A stretch of DNA of 6,104 nt from Puniceicoccaceae bacterium. GTDB lineage: Bacteria > Verrucomicrobiota > Verrucomicrobiia > Opitutales > Coraliomargaritaceae. The DNA is taken from the NCBI GenBank assembly GCA_003567255.1, contig PWZW01000197.1:1-6104 (forward strand), in the 5' to 3' direction. Of this stretch, positions 1 to 5,293 are shown piece after piece. Positions within the stretch are counted from its first letter, which is position 1; every line of letters starts with the position of its first letter. The translations under genes and the position numbers were made by a program. The notes beneath the pieces are model-generated. The model was not told the DNA's origin. It saw only the letters and a list, made by a program, of their open reading frames with translations, and did no database searches.

Positions 1-255
1 GCCACACAACCATTTCCAAGGCAAGATGCGCGGTATCACCATCTCGCGCCATCAACCTGAGTGAAGCACAGTTATAGGCAAGGGACGCTTGCCTAGCTTA
101 GGAATTGATTCTGGGGGCGCCTGTAAACTGCGGGCGCACCTTTTATTTGTCACAAGAACAACTGTCCGATGAAGTCACCGACTAACGTAAAGATCTGTGA
201 GCGTCGGTCACTTTATGGCTATACGCGTTTGCTGGCGGATTAATGCGCCCGGGCT
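1..255. other. Left edge, no assignable gene
   Basis: No convincing gene is visible here. Two short frames run off the left edge. One on the plus strand ends with TGA at 62-64 and has about 20 codons in the window. One on the minus strand is open from about position 97 leftward and contains an ATG (residues MARDGDTAHLALEMVVW before the edge). Neither can be chosen over the other from so little sequence. The stretch holds the hairpin at 75-95 and a weaker GCGCC/GGCGC inverted repeat near 117-137. It is the 3' flank of the minus-strand gene ending at 256, but no hairpin followed by a T-run is visible as a terminator. Confidence 0.5.
75..95. repeat. Perfect 8-bp palindromic hairpin
   Basis: The arms taggcaag (75-82) and cttgccta (88-95) are perfectly complementary around a 5-nt loop, ggacg. 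Neither strand has a T-run after the stem, so this is not a canonical intrinsic terminator. It could be a REP-like intergenic palindrome or a weak attenuating structure beyond the minus-strand gene that ends at 256. It is unrelated in sequence to the RAYT-associated repeat at 5193-5293. Only one copy is in the window, so repeat status is an inference. Confidence 0.45.
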
Positions 256-909
256 TCAATCATCAAATAACCGAACTTTATCCGAATGCAGCCGGGCAGT
301 CACTCCGTCTTGAATGATGTGATAACCTTCGACGAAGCCAGCGTCAAAGGCTGCGCAAAACAACCGCCAACTGGCTTCGTCTGGTATATCGAACATTTGC
401 TGTAATCTCCTTCGGTTTTTCCTGAGGGCACCGTCGGTTGCTGGCGGAAGCAAACCCTCTAAATCAGGATTAAATTTTACGCCAAATGCGTAACCGAATG
501 CTCGCGCGGCAGAAGTGTCGTAATACTCCTCAAAACGATCTGTGTACCCTTGGAAAAACGCCTCTGCCAATTCCGCAGCAGTTGTTTCATCAATTTCGTC
601 GAACAATCGGTTTCTTTGGATCGCGCGTTCTGAGTACCTTCTGACCCAGGCTTCCTCGTATTCGGGCATGGTTCCTGGAAACTCCTTTAAAGCGGTGATT
701 TCCCCTGCCAAATAGGCTTTTTCAGTCAGGGACAACTCCGCTTCGGGCTCGGCAACAGAAGGCGCCGCGGCATGCTCCACCATAGCTTCACCTTCGTAAT
801 AAAACCAGTAGGATACAGCAAGCAGGGTGATACATAAGCTCAAGTTGAGCGCGAATCTTCGCCTGGCTTTGGTTAGAGCCTGCCTTGGATTGCTTTGGGT
901 GATCGACAT
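256..909 (-). CDS. Hypothetical single-pass membrane protein
   Basis: I do not recognise a family for this 217-residue protein. It begins with a basic stretch (residues 8-18, several Arg/Lys), then one hydrophobic helix at about 18-38, then a long soluble part rich in Glu, Ala and aromatics. This predicts an inner-membrane anchor with most of the chain on the periplasmic side. The soluble part repeats an aromatic-glycine pattern: KAYLAG (65-70), AFFQGY (117-122), RAFGYAFG (136-143) and AAFDAGFVEGY (186-196). This suggests repeated short helices. The start is the first ATG; no strong Shine-Dalgarno precedes it, only a weak GAAG. It lies 39 bp downstream of the minus-strand gene at 949-2031 and is probably co-transcribed with it. 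Reality as a gene is likely; function is unknown. Confidence 0.7.
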   Translation of the reverse strand: MSITQSNPRQALTKARRRFALNLSLCITLLAVSYWFYYEGEAMVEHAAAPSVAEPEAELSLTEKAYLAGEITALKEFPGTMPEYEEAWVRRYSERAIQRNRLFDEIDETTAAELAEAFFQGYTDRFEEYYDTSAARAFGYAFGVKFNPDLEGLLPPATDGALRKNRRRLQQMFDIPDEASWRLFCAAFDAGFVEGYHIIQDGVTARLHSDKVRLFDD

Positions 910-948
910 AGCGTCAATAGCTTCAAGATCGTCAGCGTCGTGGTTTTG

Positions 949-2031
949 TCATTTTCCAAGCAGTCGGTAGATTTCCCGTTCCACATTTGGCGTGGACGGA
1001 CAATAATCTGTCAGCCAACCCCAGGCACTCCCGGGTACCGTCGTATCCGTTTGCGCATCATTCCGCAACGCGCTTTCCATCAGTCGCAGTAAAGCAAATT
1101 TCAGCTGCTCAGAATCCGTGCTTTCGAAGATGACACGCAGATCTTCAGCGTGCGGACGGGCTTCCAGATCAAACAAAACACCAACCGCCGCCAACCGGTT
1201 ACTTTCAATCGCTGATGGGTCCCGCAACATCGCTTCAGAACGCTTGGCTAAGGAGTAGGGTGCACTCTTGTTCGCGCTTTCAGCGTCCGTGACCGTGTCG
1301 CCCGCCATATCGTCAGCGTCCGCGCCAGCCAATTTCCGGCCTGCGCGCCCCATGCCGCTTTCACTCAAGAAGGCCTCCGCTTGTAAAGCTGTCCCGGCGA
1401 GACTACTCGCCTCCTCGTACAGCGTATCTATTAGTTCATACGCCGCTTCCGGGTTTGCTCCCTCGAAGCGCTCAAAGTTTTGGATAAACACTCGAAACGC
1501 AAGGTCTCTCAGCGTCAATGCCTGCTCCGTTTGCGTCGCTATCCGCGCGAGGACACTCAAGTCCTCCACAGCCTGCGCACGATCTCCATAACTTCTTAAT
1601 AACCCCTCATGAAACGGCCATTCAGCAAAGGGTAGGGGCGCTCGCTCGACCAGTGTTCCGATCTGCTGATTCATCTTTTGGGCGGTGTTCCGATCCTCTG
1701 GTAATCCTCGGAGGTGCCGATATGCTTCCTGCGCCGTCCCCGCCGCCATTGCCATTTCCCAAAGTGCTGTGTCCGTATGTGCGGGTGCCTCACTCGGTCC
1801 CGGCCTCTCCACCGCGAACGGAGCATTAGATTGACTAGGCGTTAGGATAAACCAGAGCAAAAAAATTCCCAACAATCCGTTTAAACAACAAAGTAGAATT
1901 ATCAATTTACGAGGCACAGAGGAGGGCAACCATAGTTTCCATACACAGGCAAGTATTATTAAATACGGCGAAAGGGTGTTTATGATTAAATTATGTAACC
2001 TCGAATCTGGGATTCGGGGCGGCGCTAACAT
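949..2031 (-). CDS. Hypothetical membrane-anchored helical (HEAT-like) protein
   Basis: No named family is recognised for this 360-residue protein. Two hydrophobic helices at about 14-34 and 43-63 form an N-terminal membrane anchor. They are followed by a Pro/Glu-rich linker (about 66-90) and a long helical region. Segments such as 195-222 and 278-323, with regularly spaced Leu/Ala and an Asp/Glu-rich surface, resemble HEAT- or TPR-like helical repeats, but no exact consensus can be claimed. The region 226-262 is low-complexity and Ala/Asp-rich. The ATG at 2031 is the only early ATG; a convincing Shine-Dalgarno at normal spacing is absent. It is first in a likely two-gene minus-strand unit with the gene at 256-909, and both products are N-terminally membrane anchored, which hints at a shared envelope role (inference). 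Confidence 0.72.
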   Translation of the reverse strand: MLAPPRIPDSRLHNLIINTLSPYLIILACVWKLWLPSSVPRKLIILLCCLNGLLGIFLLWFILTPSQSNAPFAVERPGPSEAPAHTDTALWEMAMAAGTAQEAYRHLRGLPEDRNTAQKMNQQIGTLVERAPLPFAEWPFHEGLLRSYGDRAQAVEDLSVLARIATQTEQALTLRDLAFRVFIQNFERFEGANPEAAYELIDTLYEEASSLAGTALQAEAFLSESGMGRAGRKLAGADADDMAGDTVTDAESANKSAPYSLAKRSEAMLRDPSAIESNRLAAVGVLFDLEARPHAEDLRVIFESTDSEQLKFALLRLMESALRNDAQTDTTVPGSAWGWLTDYCPSTPNVEREIYRLLGK

Positions 2032-2052
2032 TCAGCGTAGCGGAGGTCCACC

Positions 2053-2181
2053 TCAATCTGATATCGGATAATCGAGCCTATCAGCAAATAAATCGTATGG
2101 GCTTTGATCATCAAATTTAACGATTCCAACAATACCGCCCTTTAAAGAATTAGGGCTGCTGGAGCGCAAGGCATCACATCG
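2053..2181 (-). other. Possible small ORF or gene remnant
   Basis: The minus strand is open for 42 codons and ends with TGA at 2053-2055, 21 bp before the ATG of the membrane protein gene. The translation looks protein-like, including GGIVGIVKFDDQSPYDLF. The GGIVGIV stretch is reminiscent of the strand seen in ASCH-domain proteins, but this is a weak resemblance. No ATG is in frame and the only candidate start is TTG at 2167-2169 without a ribosome-binding site. Upstream, two in-frame stops close the frame. It may be the 3' end of a decayed gene once preceding the minus-strand pair, or chance. Confidence 0.22.
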
Positions 2182-2349
2182 CTATCGGAAAAAATGCCAT
2201 TCACTACGGTCCTACTGTGTGAATAAAGTGTAAAATACGCAAAAAAGTCACCAACGCCATTGACTGGCAAAAAGGAAATGAAGTACCACCATCTGGCCCT
2301 ACTCCATATTGCACTACCAAAACCCTCTTCATACCAGTACAGACCAACC

Positions 2350-2355
2350 TAATAC
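2350..2355 (+). promoter_or_regulatory. Candidate -10 for a leaderless transcript
   Basis: TAATAC lies so that a start site about seven bases downstream would fall on the A of the ATG at 2362. That gene has no Shine-Dalgarno, which would fit a leaderless mRNA. No convincing -35 hexamer is found at 17-18 bp upstream, so support is weak. Confidence 0.22.
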
Positions 2356-2361
2356 CTGCCC

Positions 2362-2544
2362 ATGCGATTCAAGACCTACCTGCTTCTCCTGTGCCTCACG
2401 CCTTCGATCGCCTTGGCTGGCGAGCCCTCAAAGGGCACGGTTATTATGATTTCCGGTGTTTCCGGCTGGCTCCTGCTTAGCTCCGCTTTTTTTCTTTGGA
2501 AAGAAATCCGTAGAAGCCGAAACTCAAGACACGACGATCAATAA
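2362..2544 (+). CDS. Small exported membrane protein (60 aa)
   Basis: The protein has a clear signal-peptide-like N-terminus: basic MRFK, a Leu-rich core, and an AxA-type site ending SIALA at residue 19. After GEPSKG comes a second hydrophobic segment (about 26-46), then a strongly basic tail (KEIRRSRNSR, 47-56). If the signal is cleaved, this leaves a single-helix peptide of about 41 residues with a basic cytoplasmic end. The signal-plus-helix-plus-basic-tail layout resembles sorting-signal tails of secreted proteins, but no PEP or LPxTG-like motif is present. It sits 20 bp before the large secreted protein gene and is likely in the same transcript, so a role with that protein's export or anchoring is possible (inference). 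Family unknown; the start has no ribosome-binding site. Confidence 0.6.
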   Translation: MRFKTYLLLLCLTPSIALAGEPSKGTVIMISGVSGWLLLSSAFFLWKEIRRSRNSRHDDQ

Positions 2545-2564
2545 TTCAACGAAAGGACTTTCCC

Positions 2565-4220
2565 ATGATTTCGTTGAGCCCCTCGCTACCCACCGCTTCG
2601 AAGTGGTGTAAACGTTTGGCCGCGCCTACCGCGCTGCTGGCGATTCTTTTTTTAGCCTTTAAGCCTCCGCTCACTGCGCAAAGCGGGGTCGCTCTTCTGC
2701 CTTTCGATGCCGATTTTGAATTGGCTGAGGGTTATACGCAAGGCCCGCTCACCGCCGATGCGGTCTGGGAGATTGGTCCTGGCTTGGATGCTTTGATTGT
2801 CAGTCCCGGTGCCGGGAGCACTCAGGCCCTTGCCTTCACCGGTCCTGACTGGCTCGGCCTCCAAACCGATCCCGGCAGCCCCAGCGCCCCTGTCGCATGG
2901 GTCGATTTTTACCTCAAGCCGGTCTTTGCCGATGAGAGCGAACTTCCCACGTCAATCCTCTCCGCTCAGTCAGCCGTTACCGGTTTCGTCGAAGTCGATA
3001 CCGAAGGCGAGGTCTTTGCTGTCGATGGCGATGGCCTCGGCTCCGGTCAGTGGATTGCCTCCGGCTTCATCAGTCCTCTCGCCGCCGATGGCGTATCCGC
3101 CTTAGACTGGATCCGCCTGTCCTACCGGCTCGACTATCTCGCTAAAAGCTGGGACTTGTTTATCGACGGTCAACTTCGGCTTTACGATCTTGGCTTCCTC
3201 GACCATAGCCCCGCCGCCCTCGAAGACTTTGCCCTCCGTGGTGATCCCGACGCCGCCACACTGCTTGATTACGTTTATGCGGGAAACGACAATCCGCTCT
3301 TTACCGATACCTCCGGCGACGGCCTGCCCGACGACTGGCTCATCGCTCATGGGCTCAACCCCAATATTTATCAGCGCTACGACGACCCTGACTTGGATGG
3401 CCTGACCAACCTCGAAGAGTTCCATCTCGGCACCAGCCCGACGCTCGCGGATACCAGTGGCGATGGCCTCGACGACGGGCTAAAAGTGCTCCTCGGGATG
3501 GACCCACTCTCCACCGCCGCCGGTCCCTTCGGAGAACTGCCCTTTTTTGATGGCTTCGAGAGCGATGCGCTCGGCCCCTTTCCTGAGGGCACGCGCCTCT
3601 GGTCCTACCAGGGAAGCCCGCTCGTGGTCACTGGTAGTGCCGAGCCACCCGAAGGTTTCCAATCACTCAAAAGCGTTGATGGCGATACATCCTTGTCCCG
3701 TTATTTTGGAGACACCTTCAGCGAAGATAGCGTCTGGATTGATTTTTACCTTAAAGTCGGTCTCCGTGACGCCCCTCCCGCTGAACTCTCCGCTCCCCGG
3801 GCTGCCTCGGTCTTTTATTTCGGGAGCGATGGCCGCCTCCGCGCCCTCGACGGCAACGGGGAGAGTGGGGGCCAGTGGATCATCCTTGACCATCCACCCG
3901 CCGAGCCGACCACCTGGGCCCGCCTCACCGTGCACCACGACTATGCCTCCCAGACCTGGTCACTCTGGCTTGACGATATTCGCTATGCCCAAAACCTCGG
4001 CTTCCGCGACACCGTGCCCGCCTTCAGCCACATCAAGTTCGATCAGCTCAACGCCCTCGACGCCGTTACCGTCGAAACAACCGAGCCTGCCGCCCTGGAC
4101 AACGATGGCGACGGCCTGACCAACGCCGAAGAGCTCGCCCTTGCAAGCCAAAGGGGTCATTCCGTAAAAATTAAGATTGCGTTGGGCAGAGTTGGATATT
4201 TGAGTGGTGGAGATGGCTAG
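2565..4220 (+). CDS. Secreted LamG-like / DxDGDG-repeat protein, truncated by a RAYT element
   Basis: The start is well supported: AAAGGA at 2552-2557, 7 nt before the ATG. Residues 1-39 form a signal peptide (basic KWCKR, hydrophobic core 20-33, likely cleavage after LTA-Q). Two homologous LamG-like beta-sandwich modules follow, at about 44-243 and 324-508. They share WVDFYLK/WIDFYLK, a GxGSGQWI/GESGGQWI turn, and a paired W-x-LF/LW-x-D strand ending in LGFLD/LGFRD. Calcium-binding thrombospondin-3-like repeats lie at 248-258, 273-292, 296-314 and 512-526 (DNDGDGLTNAEELAL). Such proteins are extracellular adhesion or carbohydrate-binding scaffolds. The gene is cut inside the last repeat, where GTDP or similar would normally follow. 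Residues 527-551 come from the inserted element, and the stop overlaps the RAYT start. The natural protein was presumably much longer, possibly Rhs-type (inference). Confidence 0.8.
   Translation: MISLSPSLPTASKWCKRLAAPTALLAILFLAFKPPLTAQSGVALLPFDADFELAEGYTQGPLTADAVWEIGPGLDALIVSPGAGSTQALAFTGPDWLGLQTDPGSPSAPVAWVDFYLKPVFADESELPTSILSAQSAVTGFVEVDTEGEVFAVDGDGLGSGQWIASGFISPLAADGVSALDWIRLSYRLDYLAKSWDLFIDGQLRLYDLGFLDHSPAALEDFALRGDPDAATLLDYVYAGNDNPLFTDTSGDGLPDDWLIAHGLNPNIYQRYDDPDLDGLTNLEEFHLGTSPTLADTSGDGLDDGLKVLLGMDPLSTAAGPFGELPFFDGFESDALGPFPEGTRLWSYQGSPLVVTGSAEPPEGFQSLKSVDGDTSLSRYFGDTFSEDSVWIDFYLKVGLRDAPPAELSAPRAASVFYFGSDGRLRALDGNGESGGQWIILDHPPAEPTTWARLTVHHDYASQTWSLWLDDIRYAQNLGFRDTVPAFSHIKFDQLNALDAVTVETTEPAALDNDGDGLTNAEELALASQRGHSVKIKIALGRVGYLSGGDG
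4142..4172 (-). repeat. Left, inverted copy of the 31-bp RAYT repeat
   Basis: Aligned to the reverse complement of the right-hand 31-bp unit, 25 of 31 positions agree. Differences are confined to the outer end and the two bases before the last TT. The central 18 bp (4151-4168) are identical. It is read through by the truncated upstream gene as part of its abnormal C-terminal tail, and lies 40 bp before the RAYT start codon. Confidence 0.7.
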
Positions 4221-5208
4221 AAGTTTGCGAATCGAACGAGAGGGTGGGGTCTATCATGTGATCAATCGTGGTAATTACCGCCGTGATCTTTTTGTGAATG
4301 AGGGTGCGCACGATTCCTTTGAAAAGTGCCTGTTCGAAGCCTGTGAGAAATCGGGTTGGGTGCTGGAGGGTTTTTGCGTAATGACGAACCATTTCCATCT
4401 CGTGGTCCGCACGCCTCGGGGAAACCTCTCATGGGGGATGAAATGGTTGCAGTCGACCTTTGCGAACCGGTATCACCGGTTTCGGAAAGTTAATGGCAAG
4501 TTGTTCCAAGGGCGCTTTAAAAGTCTTATTGTCGAGGAGAACGCTTACCTTGGGTCGCTGTTACACTACGTGCATTTGAATCCGGTGCGTGCGGGTATCT
4601 GCGGAGTCCCTGGGCTAGATAGCTACCGTTGGTCGAGTTACTGGTATCTCCAGCATCCGAAGAGCCGCCCGGAATTTATGGATCTGACGGGTGCCCTCTG
4701 GCATGCCGGGCACCTCGAAGACACCCCTGCAGGCCGTCGTAGTTATGCATCTTATTTGAGCAGGTTGGCTGGTGAGGTTGAGGTGCAAAAGGAGATGGCG
4801 TTCGGAAAGATGTGCCGGGGCTGGGCATTGGGTAGCCGGGAGTTCAAAAAAGAGCTCCTACGTAGCGAAGGGCTATTAAAGGACGGCGACTTTGATGCTT
4901 TGCGAATGGAAGGGCTCGATTTGGCTGAAGCGAACGAAATGCTGTGGGAAGGAGCCTTAGAGCGAGCGCTCAATGCGGTCGGACAGACCGAGGTAACCGC
5001 TCGGGAGCAGAAAAAATCGGAAGCGTGGAAGGTTTGGGTTGCTGCGGAGCTGAAACGAAGAACGAGCGCCCCGAACGCCTGGATTGCCAAGCGACTCCAC
5101 ATGGGAGTCCCGCAAGCGGTCAGCGTCCATGTCCGGCACTTCAGTTCGATCCGAGAGAAAGAGCTTCCCAAGGAATATCATGAGTTTATTCAAAGATTTA
5201 CGGAATGA
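4213..5208 (+). CDS. REP-associated tyrosine transposase (RAYT, Y1/HUH family)
   Basis: RAYTs cut and rejoin single-stranded DNA at REP palindromes by forming a tyrosine-DNA link. The ATG at 4213 is preferred over the GTG at 4204 because it gives the family-typical N-terminus MARSLRIE-x-GGVYHV. The 331-residue protein shows the IS200-like core: NRGNYRRDLF (18-27), the HUH metal-binding pair H60 and H62 in NHFHLVV, KLFQGRFKS (96-104), and HYVHLNPVRAG (118-128), with Y119 as the probable nucleophile. WSSY follows at 140-143. Residues about 165-331 form a helical extension ending in a helix-turn-helix-like NAWIAKRLHMGVPQAVSVHV (288-307), probably for DNA binding. All catalytic motifs are intact. 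The final codons and stop lie inside the first repeat unit. Its start overlaps the stop of the truncated upstream gene by 8 bp. Base composition is intermediate between its two flanks. Confidence 0.93.
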   Translation: MARSLRIEREGGVYHVINRGNYRRDLFVNEGAHDSFEKCLFEACEKSGWVLEGFCVMTNHFHLVVRTPRGNLSWGMKWLQSTFANRYHRFRKVNGKLFQGRFKSLIVEENAYLGSLLHYVHLNPVRAGICGVPGLDSYRWSSYWYLQHPKSRPEFMDLTGALWHAGHLEDTPAGRRSYASYLSRLAGEVEVQKEMAFGKMCRGWALGSREFKKELLRSEGLLKDGDFDALRMEGLDLAEANEMLWEGALERALNAVGQTEVTAREQKKSEAWKVWVAAELKRRTSAPNAWIAKRLHMGVPQAVSVHVRHFSSIREKELPKEYHEFIQRFTE

Positions 5209-5293
5209 CCCCTTCGGCTGCCCAAGATTTACGGAATGACCCCTTCGGCTGCCCGAATGACCCCTTCGGCTGCCCTGACCCCTTCGGCTGCCC
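5193..5293 (+). repeat. Tandem array of progressively 5'-truncated repeat units
   Basis: Four head-to-tail units all end in ccccttcggctgccc. Units 1 (5193-5223) and 2 (5224-5254) are identical 31-mers beginning aagatttacgg. Unit 3 (5255-5275) is 21 bp and lacks the first ten bases. Unit 4 (5276-5293) is 18 bp and lacks thirteen. The RAYT stop codon (5206-5208) is in unit 1, so bases 5193-5208 are both coding (RFTE-stop) and repeat. The same sequence, inverted, marks the left end of the element. Units 1-3 each contain GAATGA, giving an ATG per unit. Confidence 0.92.

Larger units (their letters stand above)
2032..2361. promoter_or_regulatory. Divergent intergenic region
   Basis: This 330-bp gap separates the minus-strand pair from the plus-strand unit starting at 2362, so promoters for both directions should lie here. 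Visible structure is modest. There is a TTTGAT-C-ATCAAA inverted repeat (2103-2115) that could be an operator, a gccct/agggc stem (2137-2156), and AT-rich sequence at 2190-2250. No hexamer pair matches the sigma-70 consensus well at 16-18 bp spacing on either strand. The left half also contains a 129-bp minus-strand open frame, listed separately. Confidence 0.4.
4142..5293 (+). mobile_element. RAYT-bearing element bounded by inverted repeats
   Basis: The unit consists of a left inverted copy of the 31-bp repeat (4142-4172), the RAYT gene (4213-5208) and the right-hand tandem array (5193-5293). The strongest evidence for the ends is an 18-bp perfect inverted match: aaggggtcattccgtaaa at 4151-4168 pairs with tttacggaatgacccctt at 5197-5214. 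The left end interrupts a calcium-binding repeat of the upstream gene after codon 526. To the right, base composition and coding content change abruptly. No target-site duplication is obvious, as expected for Y1/HUH transposases. RAYTs normally sit singly beside their REP sequences; a gene bracketed in this way could move or have moved as a unit (inference). Confidence 0.65.

Noticed and set aside
177..208. accgac/gtcggt inverted repeat
   Set aside because: It is a 6-bp stem with a 20-nt loop, expected by chance at this length.
895..1829. Plus-strand open frames at 895-1092, 1268-1591 and 1518-1829
   Set aside because: They lie opposite the minus-strand membrane-protein genes and have low-complexity Ser/Ala/Pro/Arg composition typical of reverse-strand shadows.
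2204..2332. Minus-strand 42-codon frame beginning MKRVLVVQYG
   Set aside because: It has no ribosome-binding site, no recognisable domain and lies in the divergent promoter region; chance is likelier.
2652..4160. Several frames on both strands within 2652-4160, up to 190 codons
   Set aside because: They are alternate-frame readings of the GC-rich LamG/DxDGDG gene, whose signal peptide, Shine-Dalgarno and domain motifs identify the real frame.
4204..4212. GTG at 4204 as the RAYT start
   Set aside because: The ATG at 4213 gives the family-typical MARSLRIE N-terminus; the extra three residues add nothing conserved.
5193..5293. Tandem array as a CRISPR
   Set aside because: Units abut directly with no spacers, and lengths shrink stepwise; no cas genes are present.
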